Source of the DNA: Methanococcoides alaskense
Lineage (GTDB): Archaea; Halobacteriota; Methanosarcinia; Methanosarcinales; Methanosarcinaceae
Length of the DNA: 64,000 nucleotides
Direction: 5' to 3'
Assembly: GCF_031454185.1 (NCBI RefSeq)
Contig: NZ_JAVDQI010000002.1
Coordinates: 1-64,000 of the forward strand
Positions 1-7,959 of this stretch are shown here, piece after piece; positions within the stretch are counted from its first letter, which is position 1, and every line of letters starts with the position of its first letter. A program made the translations under genes and the position numbers. The notes under the pieces were generated by a model. That model did not search any database, was not told the origin of the DNA, and saw nothing but the letters and a program-made list of their open reading frames with translations.

Positions 1-78
1 CGAACACAGAAGATAAGTCTACCCACGTTGTTTACTGTACTGAAGTACGAGAGTCTTCGGGAAATCTACATCGCTGCT
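1..78 (+). rRNA. rrf: 5S ribosomal RNA, 3' part (cut by window edge)
   Basis: The first bases match the conserved middle and 3' half of archaeal 5S rRNA: CGAACACAGAAGATAAG (consensus CGAACACGGAAGUUAAG), then a GTACTG...AGTAC helix, then GAGAGTCTTCGGGAA and a closing strand ending near base 78. The 5' third lies outside the window, so an rRNA operon probably ends here. A pyrimidine-rich stretch (about 88-112, including CTTTTCTT) follows and may terminate transcription. I see no tRNA between it and the next gene; bases 79-301 hold only AT-rich leader sequence. The exact 3' end is estimated. Confidence 0.8.
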
Positions 79-301
79 ATACTCACTCTATCCAATTCTT
101 TTCTTGACTGATCTTAAGCTCAATAGTTGTGACTCTGTTTTTTGTTAATTATCTGTATCTTATCCCTCGTTCACCCTACTGATCAAAGCTTAAAGGATGC
201 ATGTTCCAACTTATCTGGAGTATTTGGTATCCTGGCTTGTTCAATTAATGTTATATCACATTGAAGCCAATTTTCATCTGGGATTATTTTGGGGTGTAGG
301 A

Positions 302-676
302 ATGAGTGAAAATACTCTTATATTTGTGTATAATGCAGACAGCGGTCTCATAAATGAAATGAAAGACTACGTTCACAAGGTCGTATCTCCTTCCACTTAT
401 GGGTGCAATCTTTGTGCCATTACCTATGGTAATACAGGAATCAAAGATGAATGGAGATCGTTCGTGGATGATCTTGGAATTCCTGTAAAGTTCTTTCATA
501 AGGATGAATTCCATGAAACTTACAGTGAAAAAGGATCATCATTTCCCTGTGCTTATCTCGAAAATAGCAATAAGGTCGATCTGTTCATTTCATCTGGTGA
601 AATAAACAATTGCAATACTCTCGAGGAACTAATGTCCCTTGTGACCCTCAAGATTAATGAACTATTAGGGAGCTGA
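302..676 (+). CDS. Conserved hypothetical protein, about 124 residues
   Basis: I do not recognise this family. An open frame starts at 197, but the ATG at 302 is preferred: GGGGTG lies about 7 bases upstream and the predicted protein then begins MSENTLIFVYNADSGL, a beta-strand typical of a small cytoplasmic alpha/beta fold. The extra 35 residues of the longer version look like translated leader. It has three cysteines (NLCAI, FPCAY, NNCNT) but no obvious metal motif, no signal peptide and no membrane segment. It lies 16 bases before the UbiA gene on the same strand, so the two may be co-transcribed. Confidence 0.6.
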   Translation: MSENTLIFVYNADSGLINEMKDYVHKVVSPSTYGCNLCAITYGNTGIKDEWRSFVDDLGIPVKFFHKDEFHETYSEKGSSFPCAYLENSNKVDLFISSGEINNCNTLEELMSLVTLKINELLGS

Positions 677-692
677 CCGAATTAGCTCTATA

Positions 693-1554
693 ATGGAACA
701 ATTACAGCCATATTTGGCTCTGACCAGATTTGGCAATTCGCTCTTTGGTACATTTACTGTTCTCATCGCAGGCATCCTCTCAGTTGAACTTATCGGAAAC
801 GAGTTCAAATATTTAATAGCAGGATTTGTATCTCTCTTTATATTCATGGGTTCATTTTCCATAAATGATTATTTTGATCACAAGATAGATATTGCCAATC
901 ATAGGCAAGACAGGCCAATAGCGATGGGCACTATTTCAAGGCGCAAAGCTTTCGATATTGCTATGGCTTGCTTCATCCTTGCATTCTTAACATCATTGTT
1001 CTTAGGCTTGTTTCCCTCTCTATTCATAGCTTTCAATATCCTATTGGCAATAGTCTACAGCACTCACTTGAAGAAAGTTCTCCTGTTAAAAAATATAACC
1101 ATGGCATATTGTTTCATGGCAACAATATTGTTCGGCACTATCATAGTTGATAACATAATAGAGCCATTGATCGGCTTTTACATTATAATAGCATTTCTGA
1201 TAGGGCTCGCTTTTGAGATAATGGCAGACATTTCAGATATGGCAGGAGATCTGGAACATAATGTCCGAACAATAGCATCCTTTCATTCACCCCGATTTGC
1301 ATCATTCGTCTCCTCTTTTTTTTTTAACTATCTTCTTACTTGACCCGCTTCCCTATTTCGTAAACCTGCATCCAAGTCTATACTCGAACAGTATTTTTCT
1401 TTTGATGATCATCCCGATAGCTGTATCTTATCTATTAATCTCACTGTCTCTAATTAGTGATCAATCTAAAAAACATGTATTGAAGTTAAGAGCACGGACA
1501 ATAATGGTAATGCAAATCGGTTCCCTTGTCTATCTGATATGTTTTATTTTTTGA
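693..1554 (+). pseudogene. UbiA-family prenyltransferase, frameshifted in a T10 run
   Basis: Membrane prenyltransferase of the UbiA superfamily, which in archaea includes digeranylgeranylglyceryl phosphate synthase of ether-lipid synthesis. The first frame (693-1343) carries the Asp-rich motif NDYFDHKIDIANHRQDRP (near residues 57-74) and the second motif DISDMAGD (near 177-184), with several hydrophobic helices. The frame breaks at a run of ten T (1316-1325) and ends FNYLLT. The next frame, to 1554, continues with hydrophobic helices of the expected C-terminus. Removing one T joins the two into about 286 residues, normal for the family. It may be a true mutation, a sequencing error, or transcript slippage on the T run. 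Exact lipid substrate unknown. Confidence 0.75.
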
Positions 1555-1613
1555 AAGCATCAAGTATAACAATAAAAACAATCTAACATCTTATCATAAG
1601 TTGGGGTGTGGAA

Positions 1614-3041
1614 ATGAAAGAATATGATCTAATTGTTATTGGCAGTGGTTCGGGTATGAACTATGTGAGTTTGATAATGCAAGATTATCCTGAAATGAAA
1701 GTTGCTATCATAGATAAGGACAAACCCGGGGGGATATGTCTGACGAGAGGTTGTATCCCTTCTAAAATGCTACTTTATCCTGCAGAACTTGTCAGAGAGA
1801 TCGGAAAAGCAGATCGTTTTGGTATCCATGCTGAAATAAGCTCGATCGATTTTAAATTTGTAATGGATAGGATGCGGTCCAGCATAGATGAAGATATTGA
1901 AATGATACACGAAGGACTCTCAACTGATCCGAAATTAGACTATTATGAAGAAGTTGTGGAGTTCATTGAACCTTATGTACTAAAGGTCGGAGAAGAGCAA
2001 ATCACATCAAAAATGATCTTCTTGAGCATAGGTTCAAAGCCCATGATCCCTCCTGTAAAAGGTCTTGATGGTATTTCCTATCTTACCAGTGATACTGTAC
2101 TGGAACTGACCACCCTCCCGGAAAGCCTTGCGATTATCGGGGGCGGTTATATAGCGGCTGAATACAGCCATTTCTTCTCTGCAATGGGCTCAAAAGTAAC
2201 TATCATCGGTCGCAGTCCAAGAATTGTGGACAATGAAGAACCTGAAATAAGCGAACTTGCAAGAAAAAAGATGGAACAGTATATCGATATAATCACTGAC
2301 CATGAAGTATCTGAGATTCAGTCCTCAGGCAAACAAAAGAAAATAATCGCAAAAGACCGAAATTCAGGAGATGAAATGGAACTTCTTGTGGATGAAGTAC
2401 TAGTAGCCACTGGCAGAAGTCCCAATACCGATATTCTCCATCCTGAAAAAGGAGGTGTCGAGGTCGATGAAAGGAGTTGGATAAAGGTGAACGATCATTT
2501 GGAAACTACTTGTTCCAACGTGTGGGCATTTGGCGATGCTAACGGTCACTATCTTTTCAAACATGTTGGCAATTATGAATCCACCCTGGTCTATCAGAAC
2601 GCAGTCTTGAAAGAGGACATTAAAACCGACTATCACACAGTTCCATATGCCATATTCTCCTATCCTGAGATGGCAGGTGTGGGCATTGGGGAAGCTGCAG
2701 CCATTGAGCAATATGGCAAAGACAATATCTCCATTGGTTTCCATAGGTTCGAAGACACTGGAAAAGGTATGGCAATGGATCTTGACAGTTATTTCGTTAA
2801 GGTCATTTTGGACGGCTCAGGCAGAACTCTCCTGGGGGCACATATAATTGGTCCGCAAGCATCAGTTCTAATTCATCAATTAATAACTGTGATGAACACC
2901 CCTGGAAGCAATGTCGGTCCTATCGTCAATGGAATGGATATCCATCCATCTCTTAGTGAAGTGGTAAAAAGGGCATTATACTCAAGGATGTCTGTGGAAG
3001 AGTATCACTCAGTATTGAAGTCCCTTGAACTTGAATACTGA
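1614..3041 (+). CDS. NAD(P)/FAD disulfide oxidoreductase, dihydrolipoamide dehydrogenase-like
   Basis: Class I pyridine nucleotide-disulfide oxidoreductase of about 475 residues, normal family length. The N-terminal FAD site is VIGSGSG; the redox-active pair is in CLTRGCIPSK (two Cys four residues apart); the NAD(P) site is IIGGGYIAAEYS; a second FAD motif is VWAFGDANG; the C-terminal dimerisation domain ends with DIHPSLSEVV, containing the His-Glu active-site dyad of lipoamide dehydrogenase and mercuric reductase. GTG at 1608 is possible, but ATG at 1614 sits 5 bases after GGGGTG and is preferred. No 2-oxoacid dehydrogenase genes are nearby, so the physiological substrate is open. Confidence 0.88.
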   Translation: MKEYDLIVIGSGSGMNYVSLIMQDYPEMKVAIIDKDKPGGICLTRGCIPSKMLLYPAELVREIGKADRFGIHAEISSIDFKFVMDRMRSSIDEDIEMIHEGLSTDPKLDYYEEVVEFIEPYVLKVGEEQITSKMIFLSIGSKPMIPPVKGLDGISYLTSDTVLELTTLPESLAIIGGGYIAAEYSHFFSAMGSKVTIIGRSPRIVDNEEPEISELARKKMEQYIDIITDHEVSEIQSSGKQKKIIAKDRNSGDEMELLVDEVLVATGRSPNTDILHPEKGGVEVDERSWIKVNDHLETTCSNVWAFGDANGHYLFKHVGNYESTLVYQNAVLKEDIKTDYHTVPYAIFSYPEMAGVGIGEAAAIEQYGKDNISIGFHRFEDTGKGMAMDLDSYFVKVILDGSGRTLLGAHIIGPQASVLIHQLITVMNTPGSNVGPIVNGMDIHPSLSEVVKRALYSRMSVEEYHSVLKSLELEY

Positions 3042-3055
3042 CCTCTTTTCTTTTT

Positions 3056-4415
3056 TTATGAGAATGTTCCTATCCATCCTCTGACAAGTATGAAGATTAT
3101 TACAAGTGGAAGGACGTACCTTATGTATTTTCTTGTCCAACCAGGGAACTTTAGCTCCTTTCCGACATCAGCCTCCCTAATGAAATTGTTCCATCCCCCT
3201 CCGAAACTATAACTGCAGAAAAGCACCAGTGTAAGTGCACCTATTGTTAGCAAATATGAAATCTTCCAGATCAAGGATGGATGTTCCTTCTCCAAAAGGC
3301 TGATACCAGCTCAATGGTCCGAATCCAAGACAACATGGTATGGATAAAATGAATATCGCAGCTCCGCTTATAATTGATGCTTTCTTTCTTTTCCATCCCC
3401 ATTCGTCCATTGAAAAAGCTATTACATTCTCCGAGATACCCATTATAGTTGACATTGAAGCAAAGGCAAGGAATAGGAAGAAGAGAGTTCCCCACAAAAT
3501 ACCTGCAGGCATTTGATTGAAAACGTTAGGTAATGTTACAAAGAGAAGTCTGGGACCTGATCCTATATCGATTCCGAAAGCAGAACATGCCGGAAATATC
3601 ATAAGGCCTGCCATAGGGCTATGTAGTATCAAGGAATGTGATCCTTAGGGATTCTCCTGTAAGGTAATGATCATTGTTGATATAACTTCCGAAGGTGGTC
3701 ATACCCCCGACCTACGCTCAAAGTGAAGAATGCCTGGGTCATGGCGGCATAGATACCTTGCCAGCTTAATACCGAAAAATCCGGTTCAAGATAAAAACGG
3801 ATCCCTTCGGCAGCACCGGGAAGGGTCACAGAACGAAGTACGAGTATTATCAATATAAAGAAAAGCCCTGACATCATCACCTTGGAAGCCCTTTCAACCC
3901 CTTTTTGCAATCCTGCTGAACATATGAATGTCCCAAGACCGACCACCAAAGCCATCCAGATTATCATCTCCAGGGTACGACCCATGAACAGGTCAAAGAA
4001 AAGCCCTATTTCCAAGGGTCCGAGGTAAATGAAACTACCTTTGACCATATTAAAAGTATGCAAATTTCCCCCCTGAAACGGTAGTGTAGAACATAAGCAA
4101 GATAATATTTCCTATTATAGCGATATATCCGAATAAATGCCATCTTTTTCCACTTGGCTCCAGCTTGCGCAAGGACCCTGCAATATTTTGCCTTCCGGCT
4201 CTTCCAGTGGCAAATTCCATTATCAATATCGGCAATTCGAGAATGAGGAGGAATACAAAATAAACAATAACAAAGGCAGCACCTCCGTATTTTCCTACAA
4301 TGAAAGGGAAACGCCAGATATTTCCAAGACCAATGGCACATCCTGCAGAAACAAGCAAGAATCCAATCCTTGTAGCTAATTGTTCACGGTTGATGTCCGT
4401 GGTGTCATCTTTCAT
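3056..4415 (-). pseudogene. Sodium:neurotransmitter symporter (SNF) family transporter, broken
   Basis: The intact N-terminus (from 4415) has the SNF/NSS signature ATRIGFLLVSAGCAIGLGNI followed by WRFPF, the sodium-binding first helix of LeuT-like transporters. The reading frame then breaks repeatedly: at a run of six G (minus strand, about 4071-4076), where removing one G joins VSGG to the MVKGSF segment; near 3700, after FFTLSVG; near 3615, where an amber codon also appears after FLDTT; and near 3300, before EKEHPS. Pieces in successive frames rebuild most of a transporter of about 450 residues ending RGWIGTFS. Four separate disruptions make it very unlikely to be functional. It converges on the upstream flavoprotein gene. 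Confidence 0.88.
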
Positions 4416-4513
4416 CTCTATTCCTCTTCATATCAATGTCAGGGATAGCTATGGATGCCACTGCATAAATATAATTCTATAACGTTTTAATATACTGTCC
4501 TGTTTTGAGGGCA

Positions 4514-4543
4514 ATAAAAAAAGCAGGAACCCGTTAAGGGTTC
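4514..4543 (-). terminator. Intrinsic terminator of the alpha-NAC gene
   Basis: On the minus strand GAACCC (4538-4543) and GGGTTC (4527-4532) form a 6-bp stem with a short loop, followed by CTGC and seven T. The TGA stop codon of the NAC gene (4542-4544) lies at the base of the stem. Hairpin plus T tract supports termination. Confidence 0.65.
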
Positions 4544-4892
4544 ATGAGGAAAGAGCGAGAATGGCCTCGGCCAAGTCTCCGTTCGCATTTTTAAGGGATT
4601 CAAGTGCAGCTTCTTCGGACACGCCGGTCTGTTCAGCCACAAGTCTAACGTCATCTTCAGGAATGACAACTTCCCTCGGAACCTCTTCAGGAGTGCCAAC
4701 TACTTGGTAAGTATCCACACCCTGTGCGTTCATGATACTGACGTCTGCATCGTTGAACACAATATCCTTATCTGCGGTCCTGATGATGACCTGTTCAACA
4801 CCTTCTATCTGATCGATGTTGATGCCCATCTGCTTCATCATCTGCTTGACTTTTGCCGGGTTCATGCCCCGACCGCCCATACCTGGAATCAT
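4542..4892 (-). CDS. nac: Nascent polypeptide-associated complex protein (alpha-NAC)
   Basis: Archaeal alpha-NAC homologue of 116 residues, the usual length. It binds emerging polypeptides at the ribosome as a homodimer. The N-terminus MIPGMGGRGMNPAKVKQMMK is typical of archaeal NAC; the NAC beta-barrel spans about residues 25-65 (QVIIRTADKDIVF); a UBA domain occupies the last 40 residues (VRLVAEQTGVSEEAALESLK). GGTGAT lies just before the start. It is followed by a terminator and appears to be monocistronic. Confidence 0.95.
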   Translation of the reverse strand: MIPGMGGRGMNPAKVKQMMKQMGINIDQIEGVEQVIIRTADKDIVFNDADVSIMNAQGVDTYQVVGTPEEVPREVVIPEDDVRLVAEQTGVSEEAALESLKNANGDLAEAILALSS

Positions 4893-4956
4893 ATGATCAC
4901 CTATTAATTGTTACCGCGTAGGATTGCATTACTAAATTAAATGCCTTGTTCTAATA

Positions 4957-5280
4957 TTAGTGGCAGCTACCACCGCAGCTTCCGCATCCGGAATTTGCAG
5001 TTGGATTGTCAATAATGAATCCCTTGCCACCATCGGTGTCAATATAATCTACAGTTGCTTCATCAAGCTGTTCGCTGATGTCAGGACCCATTACTATCTT
5101 GATATCCTTGCTTGTTACTGTAACATCATCTTCCTTGATCTCATCATCAAGTGCCATTCCATACTGTACGCCACTACATCCCATGCCAGCGACAAATATC
5201 CTGAGTGCGTGATCCTTCTTCTCTTCAGCCTCAAGAAGTGCTTTTAATTCGGTTGCAGCAACGTCTGTTATCTCGATCAT
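4957..5280 (-). CDS. HesB/IscA-family iron-sulfur cluster assembly protein
   Basis: A-type Fe-S carrier protein of 107 residues. Conserved features are VTDVAATELKALL-like N-terminal helix, AGMGCSGVQYGMALDD with the first conserved Cys (near residue 35), and the C-terminal Cys pair in NSGCGSCGGSCH. The family holds and delivers Fe-S clusters to apoproteins through these three Cys positions; the extra C-terminal CGGSCH adds a fourth. The start has MIEITDVAATEL with a GAGTGAAT-type leader. It is transcribed apart from the NAC gene (64-base gap) and no isc or suf genes are adjacent. Confidence 0.93.
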   Translation of the reverse strand: MIEITDVAATELKALLEAEEKKDHALRIFVAGMGCSGVQYGMALDDEIKEDDVTVTSKDIKIVMGPDISEQLDEATVDYIDTDGGKGFIIDNPTANSGCGSCGGSCH

Positions 5281-5375
5281 TCTTAATTCACTCCATTTTG
5301 ATATATGAAAATAATAAATGCATTGAACGTTATATATACGTTGTCATATTTAAAAGTTCGCACTCGAACGAACAA

Positions 5376-6551
5376 TCATATAAACTCCACATCATCATCT
5401 ACCGGTTCGGTAAGGATCTTCTGTGTGTAAGCATTTATCTCTATCGAGTTCCTTGATCCTTTAACTTCCCATATTGGGACATATACAAGCTCGATATTGA
5501 AACGAATATCATCTGCTGTAGGCTTGAATATCTTATGCTCGGATATCATGGCCTCCCTGACAACATTGCTGAAACGTACATCCTTCGTATATTCTTCTAT
5601 TATCTCGGACAAAAGGGTAGTTTCCGCTTCCTGCTGATCGAACATCTGACTCTTTATTTCATAACTGTCATCCGGCAAAGTTATGCTATCATTTACCTGT
5701 TGTAGTTCGATCTGTTCCCTGTTCCCATTAAGTGCATTCAGACAACCCTGCCCCTGCCCGGATATGTCTACAACTTTGTTCTTGAACCGGTGTTCAGCTT
5801 TAACTGCATATGCATATCTCCAATATGGGACAAATTTCAGAACCACATCTTTCGGCATTCCTATATCGGACCTTGCCATTGCAATAGCCCTATCCTTCTG
5901 TAATTTTATAGGTGCAGTGTGAAGATCTAGCGTAAAAGGCATCTGGCTCTGTGGCTCCTTCATCATGGTTGGCGCTGGCGCTGATTCTTGTGCCGTTCTT
6001 TGTGGGTGTTCATATTGTATGAAATCGTTGTTTGTTTCTGCTTTTTGCATCTCTGGTGATGTTCTCCATATGTTGAATCCAGGTTTGTTAGTTGCTGGTG
6101 CAGCAGGTTCAACATTGTTCGAATCCCATATTTCTGTATCTTCACATGAAGAGCTCATATCAGGTGTCTGAGCAGGAAGTTCTTCATGATGGTGTTTCTT
6201 TACATCATATGCAACAAGTTCCAGATCGGAGGTATTTCCTTCTAGGTCAGCAATTACTGCTTTTCCGATTTGGAAGGCAAGTTCATCGCGGTCCCACGTT
6301 ATGAGTCCTATATGTGTTGCATAGTCACACATTTCAGCACTCATTTTTTCCAAAGTTACATAAAGCCCAATGTTGTCTTTTACAACAGCAGCAAAGCTAT
6401 TTATCTCTGAAATATCAGGTTGTGTTGTCAACTTAATGTAGGTCTTAGTGCCATTTTTTTCGATGATCAGATCCACAGTGTCTGATTCTGAAACACTGTG
6501 TCCTGAAGTTGCAAATATATTTGTTAGGAGTTCAGCAAGGTTATCTTTCAT
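5376..6551 (-). CDS. Hypothetical protein with restriction-endonuclease-like N-terminal domain
   Basis: About 391 residues in three parts. Residues 1-105 resemble the Mrr-like restriction-endonuclease fold: an N-terminal helix, then VDLIIEKNGTKTYIKL, the Asp plus x-I-K core seen in this fold, although the usual Glu/Gln-x-Lys is altered, so activity is doubtful. Residues 105-200 are a low-complexity Pro/Gln/Ser linker. The C-terminal half (KDVVLKFVPYWRYAYAVKAE...LVYVPIWEVKG) repeats an aromatic VPYW/VPIW strand pattern of unknown function. The frame extends to a TTG at 6575, but ATG at 6551 with GGTTGAT upstream is preferred. It lies 52 bases after the KaiC-like gene on the same strand, probably one operon. 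Confidence 0.65.
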   Translation of the reverse strand: MKDNLAELLTNIFATSGHSVSESDTVDLIIEKNGTKTYIKLTTQPDISEINSFAAVVKDNIGLYVTLEKMSAEMCDYATHIGLITWDRDELAFQIGKAVIADLEGNTSDLELVAYDVKKHHHEELPAQTPDMSSSCEDTEIWDSNNVEPAAPATNKPGFNIWRTSPEMQKAETNNDFIQYEHPQRTAQESAPAPTMMKEPQSQMPFTLDLHTAPIKLQKDRAIAMARSDIGMPKDVVLKFVPYWRYAYAVKAEHRFKNKVVDISGQGQGCLNALNGNREQIELQQVNDSITLPDDSYEIKSQMFDQQEAETTLLSEIIEEYTKDVRFSNVVREAMISEHKIFKPTADDIRFNIELVYVPIWEVKGSRNSIEINAYTQKILTEPVDDDVEFI

Positions 6552-6603
6552 TTTTATCAACCATTTTGTTAGCAAATATTAAGGATATCTTTTCCAAAAA
6601 CGA

Positions 6604-7368
6604 TTAGAGAACTCTGGTCGTGGTCTCCAGTTCAACTCCTTTGTGAGTGATATTATATGAAATCGTCTTGTCAGGGGGTATCATTCCTCTCATCTTACGT
6701 ATCAATATTGATCGCTCGATCTCACTTCCACGCTCCTTCATTCGAAACTCTATAACTCCGTCACACACGCTCTTTAGATTATTTTCGACTTTCGGGTCGT
6801 GCATGCCGCCAGTCATCATAACGAGCTGGACCGATTTTGTAAGTTTGCCTATTGAAGATATTATCTCAATAGCCTCAATGACGGAGTTGAGCTCATAGGA
6901 TCTCAGGAAGTAAGAAATAGAATCCACAACGCCTCTGTATGGCCCCTTTCTTTCCTTTGTAACAGACGACTTAAGAAGGTTCATGGCGTCAGTGTTCAGT
7001 TTCAAAAAATCTTTTGCTGAATGGTCACTGAAGTTTTTATTTGGTAAAATATTGGAAAAACGTGTGGTATAGGCATCAATAAAGTCAACTTTTCCTTCAT
7101 CGATCTGTTTTTCAATATTCCACCCGAAATTATTCATATCTTCAACTATCTCCTGAGTCGGGTGTTCAGCAGAAAAATAATAGACCTCTTCCTGGTTTAC
7201 CAAACCACCATAAATGAATTGCTGTGCAAAGACCTCTGAGCTTGCACCTGGTTCCGCAAGAACAAGTATTGTAGTTCCCGGTGGGACCCCACCTCCGAGT
7301 TGTACGTCCAAACTCATTACTCCAGTTGGGACGCGGTATCCCTCAGTGCCGTTGAAGCTGTAATCCAT
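6604..7368 (-). CDS. KaiC/RAD55-like RecA-superfamily protein with degenerate Walker A
   Basis: RecA-superfamily domain of the archaeal KaiC-like type, about 254 residues, single domain. The N-terminus follows the family pattern RVPTGVMSLDVQLGGGVPPG, but the P-loop that should read GxxGxGKT is AEPGASSEV, with no Lys, so ATP hydrolysis is unlikely. The rest (SAEHPTQEIVEDM, FIDAYTTRFS, VQLVMMTGGMHD, ERSILIRKMRG) keeps the fold. ATG at 7368 is preceded by AGGATGA; in-frame ATGs at 7377 and 7416 are alternatives. Probably co-transcribed with the downstream nuclease-fold protein. Role unknown; a non-catalytic regulator or signal-binding protein is one inference. Confidence 0.75.
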   Translation of the reverse strand: MDYSFNGTEGYRVPTGVMSLDVQLGGGVPPGTTILVLAEPGASSEVFAQQFIYGGLVNQEEVYYFSAEHPTQEIVEDMNNFGWNIEKQIDEGKVDFIDAYTTRFSNILPNKNFSDHSAKDFLKLNTDAMNLLKSSVTKERKGPYRGVVDSISYFLRSYELNSVIEAIEIISSIGKLTKSVQLVMMTGGMHDPKVENNLKSVCDGVIEFRMKERGSEIERSILIRKMRGMIPPDKTISYNITHKGVELETTTRVL

Positions 7369-7496
7369 TTTACTCATCCTGTGATCTTCTTTAGTAAATA
7401 ATTCTGACGAATTCATTCAGGCATCATTATTGTTATCATAGCATATTGTTTCCTCTTAGTTTTTATAGTTATAGTATATTTTAATGATTGATTACT

Positions 7497-7862
7497 ATGA
7501 TCGATCTTGATACTCTCAAATTTGATGGAAATGGTCTGATCGGTGCAATAGCTCAGGACAATGGTACAGGCGAAGTGCTCATGTTTGCTTTCATGAACAG
7601 GGAAGCTCTGGAAAAGACAATTGAGACCGGAATTGCTCATTACTGGAGTCGCAGCAGACAAAAGCTCTGGAAAAAAGGCGAAAGTTCCGGGCACATGCAG
7701 AAAGTTCATGAGCTACTCATTGACTGTGACATGGATGCTCTTGTCATTAAGGTCTCTCAGGAAGGTGGAGCTTGTCACACTGGATATCGTTCTTGCTTCT
7801 ACCGCAACATCGAGGGAGATGTTGTAGGCGAGAAAGTTTTCGACCCGGCTGACGTTTACTGA
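7497..7862 (+). CDS. hisI: Phosphoribosyl-AMP cyclohydrolase
   Basis: Third step of histidine synthesis: opens the purine ring of phosphoribosyl-AMP. The 121-residue protein has the HisI signatures AIAQDNGTGEVLMFAFMN, YWSRSRQKLWKKGESSG, IDCDMDAL (Asp-rich Mg site) and GGACHTGYRSCFYR (Zn-binding Cys residues). The companion phosphoribosyl-ATP pyrophosphatase is not fused. ATG at 7497 is preferred over TTG at 7488. It is not in a his operon; hisH and hisF lie elsewhere in this window. A TATA-like stretch (TATAGTATATTTTAA) lies just upstream, implying a very short leader. Confidence 0.97.
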   Translation: MIDLDTLKFDGNGLIGAIAQDNGTGEVLMFAFMNREALEKTIETGIAHYWSRSRQKLWKKGESSGHMQKVHELLIDCDMDALVIKVSQEGGACHTGYRSCFYRNIEGDVVGEKVFDPADVY

Positions 7863-7959
7863 TATTTTAATGAACCTTTTAAGTCCTATTCCTTCCTTTT
7901 TTTAATATTTCATTGTTCGTGTCAGTTGTGTTAAATAGTTTTGATCGATAGTTCTATTT

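Noticed and set aside
197..301. Extended N-terminus for the first hypothetical protein
   Set aside because: The extension has no SD and looks like translated leader; ATG 302 has a good SD and begins a strand.
3610..3625. TAG in the SNF gene as a pyrrolysine codon
   Set aside because: The frame is also shifted on both sides, so the TAG is a by-product of decay rather than a coding signal.
6116..6132. GTTCGAATCC, like the T-arm of a tRNA
   Set aside because: It lies in the well-formed minus-strand coding sequence at 5376-6551, and no acceptor, D or anticodon arms fit around it.
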